In this document: positions 1 through 9,785 of the stretch, piece after piece
How positions within the stretch are numbered: the first letter of the stretch is position 1
Layout: each line of letters starts with the position of its first letter
Assembly: GCF_900637635.1 (NCBI RefSeq)
Contig: NZ_LR134383.1
Location: 2,858,001-2,922,000 of the forward strand
Length of the DNA: 64,000 nt
Direction of reading: 5' to 3'
Source of the DNA: Legionella jordanis
GTDB lineage: Bacteria > Pseudomonadota > Gammaproteobacteria > Legionellales > Legionellaceae
Notes under the pieces: generated by a model
Database searches by the model: none
Told to the model about the DNA's origin: nothing
Seen by the model: only the letters and a program-made list of their open reading frames with translations
Position numbers and translations under genes: made by a program

Positions 1-104
1 TTCTTTTTAAAAAAATATTTTCCGGTTACAGCCAATCCGCTGAATAGTTCCCACAGCAGAAAACTGCGAACATAGTGTTTAATGTATCGATATGCTTGTT
101 TCAT
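1..104 (-). CDS. nuoI: NADH-quinone oxidoreductase subunit I, N-terminal part
   Basis: Only the first 34 codons are present; the rest lies beyond the left edge. The reading frame starts at the ATG whose first base is position 104 and begins [11 protein letters not shown], then [18 protein letters not shown], the amphipathic N-terminus typical of NuoI. The two 4Fe-4S cluster motifs of this electron-carrying subunit are outside the window. It follows nuoH by 22 bases in the same operon, the usual order. Confidence 0.85.
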   Translation of the reverse strand, partial: MKQAYRYIKHYVRSFLLWELFSGLAVTGKYFFKK

Positions 105-126
105 TAGCTCTGCTCAATTTCACGAG

Positions 127-1149
127 TTAAAACCACGGCTTAACATGCGCCAAGACCATTAATGCTGTAACAATCACCCAAACGATTGTCACTGGTATTA
201 GTACTTTCCATCCCAGGCGCATCAGTTGGTCGTAGCGATAGCGGGGGAAGGTGGCACGGATCCATAAGTAAACAAACAGGAAGAATGTTATCTTTAACAT
301 CAGCCAGACAAAACCTGGAACCACGAAGAAAATACTGTGAAGTACAGGAATGCCTTCAAATGGCGACAACCATCCTCCCAAAAACAGTACGCTGATGGTT
401 GCTGATATCAATATCATGCTCGCATATTCGGCCAAGAAAAACAGCGCGAAACCTATACCTGAATACTCCACATGAAATCCGGCAACAATCTCAGATTCGC
501 CTTCGGCCAAATCAAAGGGTGCACGATTGGTTTCGGCAATACCAGAAATCCAAAAGGCAAAGAATAGCGGCAGTAACGGCAAAAACCACCAGTGCCATAT
601 TCCCCCTCGTTGAGAATTGACTACGTCCGTTAAATTCATGCTGCCTGCTGCTAGTAGTACCCCTACAATGGAAAAGCCCATTGCAATCTCATAGGAAACC
701 GTTTGTGCAGCGCTTCTGAGTGAGCCAAACATGGCGTATTTGGAGTTTGAGGCCCAACCAGCAATGAGAACCCCATAAACTCCCAGTGAACTTAAGGCAA
801 ACAGGTAAAGCACACCGGCATTAATATTAGATAATACAACACCTTCTGAAAAAGGGATCACCGCCCATCCGGCCAATGCAGGTGCTAAAGAGAGCAATGG
901 TGCAATGACAAACAAATACCTGTTGGAACGGCTTGGTATAATGATTTCTTTGGTTATTAATTTAAACAGATCTGCAAATGGTTGTAACAACCCCAGCCAA
1001 CCTACACGGTTTGGGCCAATGCGTGCCTGAATGTAACCAATTACCTTTCTTTCAAAGTAAATCAGGTAGGCAACCACAATAAGAAGTGGCACCACAATCA
1101 CCAAGATTTTAATAATTATCCATAGCAAAATGCCGATGTCTTGTAGCAT
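127..1149 (-). CDS. nuoH: NADH-quinone oxidoreductase subunit H
   Basis: A 340-residue membrane subunit of complex I that lies at the quinone-binding junction between the peripheral and membrane arms. About eight hydrophobic segments are visible. The conserved stretch [18 protein letters not shown] is near residue 35, and the acidic loop [16 protein letters not shown], which lines the quinone site in this family, is near residue 205. Length is normal for bacterial NuoH. It follows nuoG by 9 bases and is co-transcribed with it. Confidence 0.97.
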   Translation of the reverse strand: MLQDIGILLWIIIKILVIVVPLLIVVAYLIYFERKVIGYIQARIGPNRVGWLGLLQPFADLFKLITKEIIIPSRSNRYLFVIAPLLSLAPALAGWAVIPFSEGVVLSNINAGVLYLFALSSLGVYGVLIAGWASNSKYAMFGSLRSAAQTVSYEIAMGFSIVGVLLAAGSMNLTDVVNSQRGGIWHWWFLPLLPLFFAFWISGIAETNRAPFDLAEGESEIVAGFHVEYSGIGFALFFLAEYASMILISATISVLFLGGWLSPFEGIPVLHSIFFVVPGFVWLMLKITFFLFVYLWIRATFPRYRYDQLMRLGWKVLIPVTIVWVIVTALMVLAHVKPWF

Positions 1150-1158
1150 ATTTTTACC

Positions 1159-3507
1159 TTAGCGCTTTATTGTTATGGCAGCAAAAGAGTGCCCCAAATC
1201 TATTGTCTCTGGCATTGCATTGGCCACCCAGACAACATCGGGCGCGATACGCTCGTCTCGTTTAAGCGGCAATGTTATCTCAATATCACCTTGAGATACA
1301 GTAGCAACTTCATCTAATTTCAACCTTTCAGCAGTTGATGGATGAATACGGATGCAAGCCGTTTCTGCGGCTGCACATTTTTGCAGAGCAAGAGCATGGC
1401 GAACAATCATATCTGAGCGATATAAAGGCCATTCCCCAACGCGTACCAACTGTTGGTTAATTGCTGGCAGCGACTCCGCTAAATAGGGTTCATATTTGGT
1501 TTCAGTCTGCATGTCCGCTAAGGTTTTAATTTCATTGAGCACTTCTTCTGAGGAAAGATATTCAAATCCTTCGCAATGGAGCAAATTCGCCAAAACTCTA
1601 ATGATTTTCCAAGCTGGCCTTGCCTCAGCATGAGGGGTTTTTGCCCCTTTTACCGTTTGCCATGCTCTGTCCACATTAATATAGGTGCCTGATGTTTCTG
1701 CAAAAGGCGCAATAGGGAGAATAACATTGGCATAATCCTGCATTGACTCATGTTGGAATGCGGATAATAAAACAACAAATTCCGCTCCCAGCATCGATTG
1801 GCGCGCCCGGCTTGGATTGGCGAAATCGTAGCCTGGCTCGAGTGCTAACAGGAAATAACCTTTTAATTTGGCATTCAAGGCCGTCTGCACATCCATGCCT
1901 GGATTTTCAACAGTTTTGCCTGCAAGTGTGCGATGAGGCACCATTCCTGCCAACCATGCTCCGGCCGCATTGGCTCCTGTGCTTAATCTTAAAACCCGTA
2001 TTCCTTGTTGTTCTATAAAATAGACCAGGGTTCTTAATAATGAAGCATCGGGATGATTTTCAAACAAGGCCCCAGTAACGACTGCGGCATTGCCCTGCTT
2101 TAATACTTCAGCCATGGCTGAACTGGTCTCGTCAGCTTGCAACCCTAATAGCAGTTTCTGTACTTCTGTGGGTAATGCAGAAACATCATCATTCAAAGCC
2201 AGGACTAGCTTAGCCAGTTGCATTGTCATTTCCTGGGGGGAAACGATTATTTTGCTGGTGGTTTCAAAATGGAATGGGTAATCCACTGGGTTAATCGCAA
2301 AAATTTTAGCGCCATTACGGTAAGCTTTACGAACGCGCACACCAGCTAGTGGTACTTCTCGATGTATGTTGCAACCCAATAATAGAATGCTATTTTGATT
2401 TTCAAGCTCAGAATACTGCAGCGTGCTTTCTGGCATTGTTGGCAAATTAGCCTGATCACGAAAATCCGCTTGCTGAATGCGGTGATCAACATTGTGAACG
2501 CCTAACTCTCTCATGAATTTTTGCAATAAATACAACTCTTCAAGCGTAGATGAAGGAGAGGCAAACGCTGCAAATTGCTCAGGACCGTATTGTTTGATGA
2601 CCCGGCTAATGCCTTCCGCTGCAAACTTTAATGCGGTGCTCCAATCCACTACTTCCCATTGACCATCACGCTTAATCATAGGTTGGCTAGCGCGTGCCTC
2701 ATGGTTTAATCCCAGATAACTGAAACGATCGCGATCTGAGAGCCAGGTCTCATTGATGGATTCATTTTCCTTGGGGACAACCCGCAATAACTCGTTTCGG
2801 CGAACATGCAAATGAATGTTTGACCCTAAGCAATCGTGTGGTGCTACGCCGTCATATTGATTAAGCTCCCAAGCCCTTGCTTTAAAGCGGAACGGTTTAG
2901 AAGTGAGGGCACCAACTGGGCAAAGATCGATGATGTTTCCGGATACTTCTGATCGCATGCTGTGATTGACAAAAGTACCAATTTGCATGGCTTCACCACG
3001 CCCTGTCGCACCTAATTCACGCATGCCAGCAATTTCCTCACCAAAGCGGACACAACGTGTGCAATGAATGCAGCGAGTCATTTCTGTTGCAATTAAGGTT
3101 CCCAGGTTATCATCATCAACGGAGCGTTTGCTTTCCTCATATTCAGATGAGTCATAGCCAAAGCCCATGGAGATGTCTTGTAGCTCACACTCACCACCCT
3201 GATCGCAAATCGGGCAGTCCAAGGGATGGTTTATCAAAAGAAATTCCATAACTGCTTCCTGCGAGCGAATGGTTTCTTCTGACTTTGTGTATACTTTCAT
3301 GCCATTGGTAATTGGAGTAGCACAAGCAGGAACCGGCTTGCGACCATTTTCAACTTCGACCAGACACATGCGGCAATTTGCAGCCACTGACAATTTCTTG
3401 TGGTAGCAGAAACGCGGGATATAAATTCCTGCTTCGTCTGCAACCTCAATAATCATCTTACCGTTTTCTACTTCAAATGTTTTACCGTCGATTTCAATGG
3501 TAGCCAT
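1159..3507 (-). CDS. nuoG: NADH-quinone oxidoreductase subunit G
   Basis: A 782-residue iron-sulfur subunit of the complex I peripheral arm that relays electrons from NuoE/F towards NuoB. The N-terminal 2Fe-2S ferredoxin domain has CYHKKLSVAANCRMC near residue 35. Next comes the His/Cys cluster region (HPLDCPICDQGGECELQD) and a CIHCTRCVRFGEE segment with a later DLCPVGAL Cys. The rest is a molybdopterin-oxidoreductase-like fold without catalytic role in this family. It starts 179 bases after the end of nuoF, the widest gap in the nuo cluster; no gene was found in that gap. Confidence 0.96.
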   Translation of the reverse strand: MATIEIDGKTFEVENGKMIIEVADEAGIYIPRFCYHKKLSVAANCRMCLVEVENGRKPVPACATPITNGMKVYTKSEETIRSQEAVMEFLLINHPLDCPICDQGGECELQDISMGFGYDSSEYEESKRSVDDDNLGTLIATEMTRCIHCTRCVRFGEEIAGMRELGATGRGEAMQIGTFVNHSMRSEVSGNIIDLCPVGALTSKPFRFKARAWELNQYDGVAPHDCLGSNIHLHVRRNELLRVVPKENESINETWLSDRDRFSYLGLNHEARASQPMIKRDGQWEVVDWSTALKFAAEGISRVIKQYGPEQFAAFASPSSTLEELYLLQKFMRELGVHNVDHRIQQADFRDQANLPTMPESTLQYSELENQNSILLLGCNIHREVPLAGVRVRKAYRNGAKIFAINPVDYPFHFETTSKIIVSPQEMTMQLAKLVLALNDDVSALPTEVQKLLLGLQADETSSAMAEVLKQGNAAVVTGALFENHPDASLLRTLVYFIEQQGIRVLRLSTGANAAGAWLAGMVPHRTLAGKTVENPGMDVQTALNAKLKGYFLLALEPGYDFANPSRARQSMLGAEFVVLLSAFQHESMQDYANVILPIAPFAETSGTYINVDRAWQTVKGAKTPHAEARPAWKIIRVLANLLHCEGFEYLSSEEVLNEIKTLADMQTETKYEPYLAESLPAINQQLVRVGEWPLYRSDMIVRHALALQKCAAAETACIRIHPSTAERLKLDEVATVSQGDIEITLPLKRDERIAPDVVWVANAMPETIDLGHSFAAITIKR

Positions 3508-3686
3508 TGTTCAAACCTTCTCAATTGTAATGGATCAGTTTGGAACGGTTGTGCTTTAGCCCTATCTGAAAAAAACTCTTCAAATTGCGCATATTTTCTA
3601 TGCCTGCTTCAGGATAAACTTGTACAACTGCACTCAAACTTACCGGTTACCAAACCTCTAATTCATCAGCTGATGGTACTCTCCAA

Positions 3687-4964
3687 TTAAGCCGTAACCA
3701 TCGAGCGCTTATGCTTAATGAAATACTCAAATTCGTGATAAAAATGCTTCACAAAACTCTGTACAGGCCAAGCCGCAGCTTCTCCTAGAGCACAAATAGT
3801 GCGCCCTTCGATTTTGTCAGCTACATTCGCAAGCTTCTCAATATCACCCAGCTCACCATGCCCTTCTCTAATTCGATGAATAAGCCTTACCATCCATCCT
3901 GTCCCTTCACGGCAAGGAGTGCATTGCCCACAAGATTCATCCATATAAAATTCAGATATTCTGTATAAAGCATCAACCATGCAGGTGGTCTCATCCATGA
4001 TTATCACTGCTCCTGATCCTAAACCGGAGCCAGCTTTTTGAATGCTGTCATAATCCATATCAAGGGTCATCATGACGTCGCCTGGTAAAACTTTCATCGA
4101 AGTTCCACCTGGTATTACCGCCTTAATTTTTCGGCCTTGACGAACTCCCCCTGCCAGTTCAAGCAGGGTTTTAAAAGGAGTACCCAGAGGAATTTCAAAA
4201 TTTCCTGGCTTGTTGACGTGCCCGCTGACGCTAAAGCACTTTGCCCCGCCATTATTAGGTTTGCCCAATTTTAAAAACCACTCGCCCCCCTTCTCCAGAA
4301 TTACTGGCACAGAGGCGAAAGTTTCCGTGTTGTTAATGGTTGTAGGTTTGCCATAAAGACCGTAATTAGCAGGAAAAGGGGGTTTGAAGCGTGGCTGACC
4401 TTTCTTTCCTTCCAATGAGTTAAGAAGAGCTGTTTCCTCGCCGCAGATGTATGCTCCAGCTCCCAAATGATTGTACAGATCAAAGTCAACGCCTGACCCC
4501 AAAATATTTTTACCTAAGAATCCAGCTGCATACGCTTCTTTTAGGGCTGCCTCCATGCGTTCAAATGGAAGCCAGAATTCCCCACGGATGTAGTTATAGC
4601 CAACAGTAGCTCCCATGGTGTAACCGGCAATGATCATGCCTTCTATTAATTGATGCGGATTTTTACTCAAAATATCCCGATCTTTACAAGTGCCTGGTTC
4701 ACCTTCATCCGAATTGCACACCACATATTTTTGTATAGGGGCATTGCGATTCATAAAGCTCCACTTAAGACCTGTAGGGAAGCCTGCGCCACCCCGACCT
4801 CGCAAAGCCGATGTTTTCAATTCCTCAATAATTTGCTGTGGTGAAATTTTTTCTCTAAAAATTCTCTGCAGTGCGCTATAGCCTCCAACGCTTTTATAAG
4901 CATCAAGGGTCCAGGGCTCATCCAAATGAAAAGTTCGGTAACAGACTTGATTTAATTCAACCAT
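3687..4964 (-). CDS. nuoF: NADH-quinone oxidoreductase subunit F
   Basis: A 425-residue NADH- and FMN-binding subunit where NADH is oxidised and electrons enter complex I. The glycine-rich nucleotide motif [13 protein letters not shown] is near residue 55. The FMN-side region includes NSDEGEPGT, and the 4Fe-4S ligands appear as [12 protein letters not shown] near residue 345, with a further Cys in TICALGEA. It lies 19 bases after nuoE, consistent with tight co-expression of the NuoEFG dehydrogenase module. Confidence 0.97.
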   Translation of the reverse strand: MVELNQVCYRTFHLDEPWTLDAYKSVGGYSALQRIFREKISPQQIIEELKTSALRGRGGAGFPTGLKWSFMNRNAPIQKYVVCNSDEGEPGTCKDRDILSKNPHQLIEGMIIAGYTMGATVGYNYIRGEFWLPFERMEAALKEAYAAGFLGKNILGSGVDFDLYNHLGAGAYICGEETALLNSLEGKKGQPRFKPPFPANYGLYGKPTTINNTETFASVPVILEKGGEWFLKLGKPNNGGAKCFSVSGHVNKPGNFEIPLGTPFKTLLELAGGVRQGRKIKAVIPGGTSMKVLPGDVMMTLDMDYDSIQKAGSGLGSGAVIIMDETTCMVDALYRISEFYMDESCGQCTPCREGTGWMVRLIHRIREGHGELGDIEKLANVADKIEGRTICALGEAAAWPVQSFVKHFYHEFEYFIKHKRSMVTA

Positions 4965-4983
4965 GACAACCCACCTCTAGTGT

Positions 4984-5487
4984 TCATTGGTATTGTTCCA
5001 ATACCTGGTCAATTTTCTCAGGGGTCAGGTTCTCGTGATAATCTTTATCCACTTGCATCATAGGCGCATTGACGCAAGCGCCTAAACATTCCACTGACCT
5101 TAAAGTATATTTGCCGTCCCCAGTGGTTTCACCGAGCTTGATGCCGAGCTTTTGCTCTAAATAATTTACGACTTCCTTAGAACCACAGAGCTTGCAGGAT
5201 ATATTCGTGCAAACATTGATTAAATGCTTACCGATTGGCTTATGCTCATACATGGTATAAAAGGTGGATACTTCGTAAACTGCAATGGAAGGCATATCTA
5301 AATACTCGGCTACTGCATCCATCAGTTCAGGAGTTAAATAGCCATGCTCCTCTTGCACCACCGTTAATGCCCTCATCACCGCAGATTGCTTTTCATTAGG
5401 AGGATATTTAGCAATCCAAGTATTTATTTCATCTATACCAGCTGGTGAGATGAGTTGAGGAAGTAATTTAGCTGAGTTCTCAGACAT
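4984..5487 (-). CDS. nuoE: NADH-quinone oxidoreductase subunit E
   Basis: A 167-residue thioredoxin-like 2Fe-2S subunit paired with NuoF. The four cluster cysteines are visible in CTNISCKLCG near residue 92 and VECLGACVNAP near residue 132, matching the family spacing. The N-terminal helical part (KQSAVMRALTVVQEEHGYL) is also typical. The frame starts at ATG 5487 and the gene sits between nuoD and nuoF. Confidence 0.97.
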   Translation of the reverse strand: MSENSAKLLPQLISPAGIDEINTWIAKYPPNEKQSAVMRALTVVQEEHGYLTPELMDAVAEYLDMPSIAVYEVSTFYTMYEHKPIGKHLINVCTNISCKLCGSKEVVNYLEQKLGIKLGETTGDGKYTLRSVECLGACVNAPMMQVDKDYHENLTPEKIDQVLEQYQ

Positions 5488-5536
5488 TCTTTCTAACCTT
5501 TACAATTTATACTAGCAAGACAATACTTGCCTAGAT

Positions 5537-6790
5537 TTAGCGATCAATTTCACCAAAAACAATATCCTGGCTTGCTAAAATAGCCACACCATCTGCCAGC
5601 AAATGACCACGAGCCATTTCATCAAAACAAGACAAGTGGGCAAAACCAGGAGCGCGTATTTTTATTCGATAAGGCTTATTCGCACCATCCGAAACCAAAT
5701 AGATGCCGAATTCACCTTTTGGTGCCTCTACAGCGCTATACACCTCTCCTCTTGGCAAGCAAAATCCTTCGGTGAACAGTTTGAAATGGTGAATTAAAGC
5801 TTCCATATCATGCTTCATTGCTTCGCGGGTAGGAGGCGTTATTTTGTGATCATCCACTTTAATTGGACCCGGATTGTTACGTAGCCATTCGATGCACTGG
5901 CGAACGATGCGATTGGATTGGCGCAATTCGGCCACTCGAACTAGATATCTGGCGTAACAATCGCCAGTTTTACCTACGGGAATATCAAAATCCATCTTAT
6001 CGTAGACCGCATAAGGTTGTTTTTTACGCAAATCCCAAGCTATTCCAGATGCACGAAGCATTGGGCCACTAAAGCCCCATTGCAAAGCAGTTTCAGGAGA
6101 AACAATACCAATATCTACTGTACGCTGTTTCCAAATTCGGTTATCGGTTAGCAAGGCTTCATATTCATCAATGCGATTTGGAAAACGTTCGGTAAAAGCC
6201 CACAGGAAATCCAGGAGGCTTCCACTCCTGTCCTCATTCATTTTTTCAACTTCACGCTCATTATGCCATCGTGAAGGTTTGTATTTAGGCATGCTATCGG
6301 GCAAATCGCGAGCCACACCACCGGGCCGATAATATTTGGCATGCATTCTTGCGCCGGAAACGGCTTCGTAGCAATCGAATAAGTCTTCACGTTCACGAAA
6401 ACAGTATAGAAAAACAGTCATTGCGCCGATATCAAGAGCTGTGGCACCCAGCCAGAGCAAATGATTTAAAATACGAGTAACTTCATCAAACATGGTGCGA
6501 ATGTACTGCGCACGAATGGGAACCTCAATACCCAAAAGCTTTTCCAAAGCCAGCACATAGGCATGCTCATTACACATCATGGAAACATAATCGAGGCGAT
6601 CCATATAACCCACGTTTTGTAGGTAGGGCTTGGTTTCAGCAAGTTTTTCGGTTGCACGATGCAGCAGACCGATGTGTGGATCTGCACGTACAATGGTTTC
6701 ACCCTCCAGCTCCATAACCAGACGTAATACACCATGAGCGGCAGGGTGTTGCGGACCGAAATTTAGGGTGTAATTTTTTAATTCAATCAT
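5537..6790 (-). CDS. nuoD: NADH-quinone oxidoreductase subunit D (49 kDa)
   Basis: A 417-residue subunit that forms the quinone-binding cavity of complex I together with NuoB and NuoH. The N-terminal [16 protein letters not shown] motif carries the His that contacts quinone in the family. [12 protein letters not shown] and GMRA-type segments (here [15 protein letters not shown]) follow, and the C-terminus ends in DIVFGEIDR as usual. It is separate from nuoC, unlike the fused NuoCD of enterics. Its start codon overlaps the nuoC stop by 4 bases, suggesting translational coupling. Confidence 0.97.
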   Translation of the reverse strand: MIELKNYTLNFGPQHPAAHGVLRLVMELEGETIVRADPHIGLLHRATEKLAETKPYLQNVGYMDRLDYVSMMCNEHAYVLALEKLLGIEVPIRAQYIRTMFDEVTRILNHLLWLGATALDIGAMTVFLYCFREREDLFDCYEAVSGARMHAKYYRPGGVARDLPDSMPKYKPSRWHNEREVEKMNEDRSGSLLDFLWAFTERFPNRIDEYEALLTDNRIWKQRTVDIGIVSPETALQWGFSGPMLRASGIAWDLRKKQPYAVYDKMDFDIPVGKTGDCYARYLVRVAELRQSNRIVRQCIEWLRNNPGPIKVDDHKITPPTREAMKHDMEALIHHFKLFTEGFCLPRGEVYSAVEAPKGEFGIYLVSDGANKPYRIKIRAPGFAHLSCFDEMARGHLLADGVAILASQDIVFGEIDR

Positions 6791-7473
6791 TGCTCGCCCC
6801 CTGCATTTTTAGGACCAAGATAACGATTATCATTTCTGATTACCTTGGGCACGAGAATTCTAGCTTCAATATCCACGGGTTCATAAATGACTTTTTGCAA
6901 GCGGGCATCGTAGCGCATTTCGACATGGCCGCTTAAAGGGAAGTCTTTGCGGAAGGGATGACCAATAAATCCATAATCCGTCAAAATACGCCGTAAGTCG
7001 GGGTGCCCATCAAACAATATTCCAAATAGGTCATAAGCTTCACGTTCAAACCAGTTTGCACCTTTCCATATTTCATGAACAGAAGGCACAATTAAATGAG
7101 ATTCTTCAACAAAAACCTTGACGCGAATCCGCTGGTTTAGTTTGATTGACAGCAAATGGTAAACTACGGCAAAGCGCGGTTTAGATAAGGAATAAGCCTT
7201 TGCTTCCTGCCGTTCGACCCCTCGCGAAAACCCATTCTCAGTTGCTTCTTCAGTTTCCCAATCGTAATCACCATAGAGTAGATAATCGACAGCGCATAAA
7301 TCGATTAATTGCTCAAAAGCAAATGCCTCATGATCCCTTAATTGAAACAGGGCCGACTTTAAATAAGCCAGTTCTGTCTCCAAGGTAATTTCGTCATTGG
7401 CCACGTCAATCGAGGTAATCAAGCCATTCAATTCACCAGTTAATTTTTCAGCCAAGCTCGTTAGTTTTGTCAT
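6787..7473 (-). CDS. nuoC: NADH-quinone oxidoreductase subunit C (30 kDa)
   Basis: A 228-residue peripheral-arm subunit. The family signature region is visible as [27 protein letters not shown] sequence near residue 138 (quoted motif core [10 protein letters not shown]), followed by [18 protein letters not shown]. The middle contains an insert rich in Glu ([10 protein letters not shown]) that is not strongly conserved in the family. It follows nuoB by 16 bases and overlaps nuoD by 4. Confidence 0.96.
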   Translation of the reverse strand: MTKLTSLAEKLTGELNGLITSIDVANDEITLETELAYLKSALFQLRDHEAFAFEQLIDLCAVDYLLYGDYDWETEEATENGFSRGVERQEAKAYSLSKPRFAVVYHLLSIKLNQRIRVKVFVEESHLIVPSVHEIWKGANWFEREAYDLFGILFDGHPDLRRILTDYGFIGHPFRKDFPLSGHVEMRYDARLQKVIYEPVDIEARILVPKVIRNDNRYLGPKNAGGEQ

Positions 7474-7489
7474 CTCTGATTGCCCCGAT

Positions 7490-7966
7490 CTAAGCTTCGA
7501 TTATCGATTTGTTTTTGATTTTATTCTGCAGTTGAATAATGCCATACAGAAGAGCTTCCGCGGTTGGGGGACAGCCAGGAACATAAATATCAACTGGAAC
7601 AATACGATCGCAACCACGAACAACTGAGTAAGAATAATGATAATAGCCACCACCATTGGCACAAGAACCCATTGAAATTACCCATCTGGGTTCTGGCATT
7701 TGATCATACACGCGACGCAATGGGGGAGCCATTTTATTGCATAAAGTTCCAGCAACAATCATCACATCCGATTGTCTGGGACTGGGTCTAAAAATAATGC
7801 CGAATCGGTCCAAGTCATAACGTGCAGCACCTACGTGCATCATTTCGACAGCACAACAAGCCAAACCAAAAGTCATTGGCCACATTGAGCCACTCCGGGC
7901 CCAACCAAGCAGCTTGTCGACCGAGGTTGTAACAAAGCCAGTTTTCTGCAATTCAGCAACAGCCAT
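7490..7966 (-). CDS. nuoB: NADH-quinone oxidoreductase subunit B
   Basis: A 158-residue subunit that carries the terminal 4Fe-4S cluster N2, the donor to quinone. The cluster motifs are visible: [14 protein letters not shown] near residue 35 with adjacent cysteines, [10 protein letters not shown] near residue 100, and [13 protein letters not shown] near residue 130. Length and motifs are standard. It sits between nuoA and nuoC in the usual order. Confidence 0.98.
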   Translation of the reverse strand: MAVAELQKTGFVTTSVDKLLGWARSGSMWPMTFGLACCAVEMMHVGAARYDLDRFGIIFRPSPRQSDVMIVAGTLCNKMAPPLRRVYDQMPEPRWVISMGSCANGGGYYHYSYSVVRGCDRIVPVDIYVPGCPPTAEALLYGIIQLQNKIKNKSIIEA

Positions 7967-8028
7967 AGCAAGCCTCTAAATTAAATTGGTGTAAGATAAT
8001 ATCAGGGTTTTCTCTGGAAATGCATAGA

Positions 8029-8385
8029 TCACTCCCATTCAAGAGCGCCCCGTTTCCATTCGTAGATAAAGCCTATAACCAATAAGCCTAGAAAGATCAT
8101 CATTGCGGAAAAACCGAACCAACCAATCTTACGTAAAACCAAGGCCCATGGGACAAAAAAGGCCGTTTCCAAATCAAAAATAATAAATAGTATAGCAACT
8201 AAATAAAATCTGACATCAAAGGGAATATGGGAGCTTTCAAATGCATTGAAACCGCATTCATAAGGGGCGTTTTTAACCGGGTACGGGTCATGTTTGCTTA
8301 GCAGAGCACCTGCTCCAAGCATGACCAGACCAAGGATGAGCCCAAGAACAATAAAAACTAGTATAGGTAAGTATTGTGATAGCAT
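8029..8385 (-). CDS. nuoA: NADH-quinone oxidoreductase subunit A
   Basis: A 118-residue, three-helix membrane subunit at the head of the nuo operon. The conserved loop [10 protein letters not shown] is near residue 41, and [17 protein letters not shown] is near residue 57, both hallmarks of NuoA. Its ATG is only 20 bases from the 3' end of the tRNA-Leu gene on the same strand, and no strong Shine-Dalgarno sequence is visible in that short stretch. Confidence 0.97.
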   Translation of the reverse strand: MLSQYLPILVFIVLGLILGLVMLGAGALLSKHDPYPVKNAPYECGFNAFESSHIPFDVRFYLVAILFIIFDLETAFFVPWALVLRKIGWFGFSAMMIFLGLLVIGFIYEWKRGALEWE

Positions 8386-8405
8386 AATTTCACATCGCTC
8401 GGATT

Positions 8406-8490
8406 TGGTGCCGAAGGCCGGACTCGAACCGGCACGGCTTGCGCCACCGCCCCCTCAAGACGGCGTGTCTACCAATTTCACCACTTCGGC
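8406..8490 (-). tRNA. tRNA-Leu(GAG)
   Basis: The minus strand from 8490 to 8406 folds as an 85-base class II tRNA with encoded CCA. The acceptor GCCGAAG pairs with the 3' CTTCGGC, followed by ACCA. The D arm has AAATTGGTAGAC, the anticodon loop reads CTTGAGG (anticodon GAG, leucine CUC/CUU), the variable arm is long as in tRNA-Leu, and the T arm holds GGTTCGAGTCC. It lies between secG and nuoA, all on the same strand. In E. coli the tRNA-Leu(GAG) gene also follows secG. Confidence 0.97.
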
Positions 8491-8540
8491 ATTGTTAACT
8501 TTCTGGTAAGCGAATCAAGTAGTTACTTAATCGATTACAA

Positions 8541-8870
8541 TTATTGTTTTCCGCTCTTACTGCTATCAACCGGCACTGGAATGTTACTTTTTGGTACGAT
8601 GGTTTGCTGAGGTATAGCTTGCTGTGCAGCCTTCTGGTATTGAGAGGATACCATGTACGACAGAGACAAACTCGTGACAAAAAAAGTCAAGGCCAAACCG
8701 CCAGTTAATTTGAACAGGAAACTTCCTGTACCTTGGCTACCAAACACCGTATTGGATGCACCAGAGCCAAAAGCTGCGCCAATATCGGCACCTTTACCAT
8801 GCTGAATTAAAACCAAGCCAATTAGGACTATGGCAACCAGCACGTGAATCATTAAAACTAATTGATACAT
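8541..8870 (-). CDS. secG: Preprotein translocase subunit SecG
   Basis: A 109-residue inner-membrane protein that assists SecYEG protein export. It has two hydrophobic helices (about residues 2-22 and 52-72) joined by a Gly-rich loop with [15 protein letters not shown], the SecG signature. The short polar tail is Pro/Ser/Lys-rich and not conserved. Its start overlaps the end of tpiA by 13 bases, so the two are expected to be translated from one message. Confidence 0.95.
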   Translation of the reverse strand: MYQLVLMIHVLVAIVLIGLVLIQHGKGADIGAAFGSGASNTVFGSQGTGSFLFKLTGGLALTFFVTSLSLSYMVSSQYQKAAQQAIPQQTIVPKSNIPVPVDSSKSGKQ

Positions 8871-9610
8871 TTCATAATATCCACAAACTGTCGCGCATTT
8901 AATGATGCGCCACCTACCAAACCACCGTCGACGTCTGGCATCGCAAACAATGAGCCAGCATTTTTCTCATTGACACTGCCACCGTACAGTATAGTCAGCT
9001 CATTAGCATCTTCAAGATTAAAGTCAGCCACCAATTCTCTTATTGAAGAATGCACTTCTTGTACTTGCTCAGGTGAAGCAGTTTGCCCTGTTCCTATTGC
9101 CCAAACAGGCTCATAGGCTATTATGCATTCATTAAAGCAGCGGTCACCTTTTGCAGTCATTGCAAGCAGCTGCTTTGCCAACACTTGTTCTGTTAAGCCC
9201 TGTTTACGTTCTTCTAACGTTTCGCCAACGCAAAGAACCGGTATCATACCATGTTCTTTGACATGGTGGAATTTATCTGCAATAAAATTTTCATCCTCTT
9301 GGAAGAGGCGCCGCCGCTCAGAATGGCCAACTAAAACATACTGGCAGTCGTAGTCGCATAGCATTGGAGCAGACAATTCTCCAGTATATGCGCCCCATTC
9401 CTTAGGATAGACATTTTGCGCACCCCATTTTATTGGATGCCCTGCGATTATTTCTTTTACCAAAGGCAAATAAATCGCTGGAGGAAACACCACACAGGTT
9501 GCTGAACCTGGTTGATTGTCAAAATATTCCAGCAATTGCTGTAATAATATTTTGATCTGGCTGATATTGCCATTCATCTTCCAGTTGCCAGCAACAATTT
9601 TTTTCCTCAT
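8858..9610 (-). CDS. tpiA: Triosephosphate isomerase
   Basis: A 250-residue cytosolic TIM-barrel enzyme that interconverts dihydroxyacetone phosphate and glyceraldehyde 3-phosphate. The N-terminal GNWKMNG holds the catalytic Asn/Lys. The electrophilic His lies in VGHSERR, the catalytic Glu in [11 protein letters not shown], and the phosphate-binding YGGSV and GGLVGGASL loops are near the C-terminus. Length is normal. It is the first gene of the tpiA-secG-tRNA-nuo block, divergent from the LepA-like gene. Confidence 0.98.
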   Translation of the reverse strand: MRKKIVAGNWKMNGNISQIKILLQQLLEYFDNQPGSATCVVFPPAIYLPLVKEIIAGHPIKWGAQNVYPKEWGAYTGELSAPMLCDYDCQYVLVGHSERRRLFQEDENFIADKFHHVKEHGMIPVLCVGETLEERKQGLTEQVLAKQLLAMTAKGDRCFNECIIAYEPVWAIGTGQTASPEQVQEVHSSIRELVADFNLEDANELTILYGGSVNEKNAGSLFAMPDVDGGLVGGASLNARQFVDIMKCIN

Positions 9611-9730
9611 TGATCCCCCAAAGGATTACGGTGCGAGAATATACCTTAAACTCCAAACAAATCCTAGAGTTAACTTTTAATTTTTGAATTTTAACTCTTT
9701 TGCTGACGAATTTTCGTTCGAATTTGCCTC

Positions 9731-9758
9731 TTGTCAATCAAATTAGTTCAGTTAGAAT
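9731..9758 (+). promoter_or_regulatory. Candidate sigma-70 promoter of the LepA-like gene
   Basis: TTGTCA at 9731-9736 and TAGAAT at 9753-9758 are separated by 16 bases, each one mismatch from consensus. The strong Shine-Dalgarno AAGGAGGTG at 9772-9780 lies 5 bases before the ATG at 9786. Upstream, GAGTTAA and TTAACTC at about 9666-9697 form an AT-rich inverted repeat that could be an operator or end the divergent transcript region. This is prediction from sequence only. Confidence 0.5.
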
Positions 9759-9785
9759 CAAAGTTAAGCGCAAGGAGGTGCGGCC

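Noticed and set aside
9666..9697. PmrA box before the LepA-like gene
   Set aside because: TTAA words are present but at 7- and 14-base steps, not the 11-base period needed.
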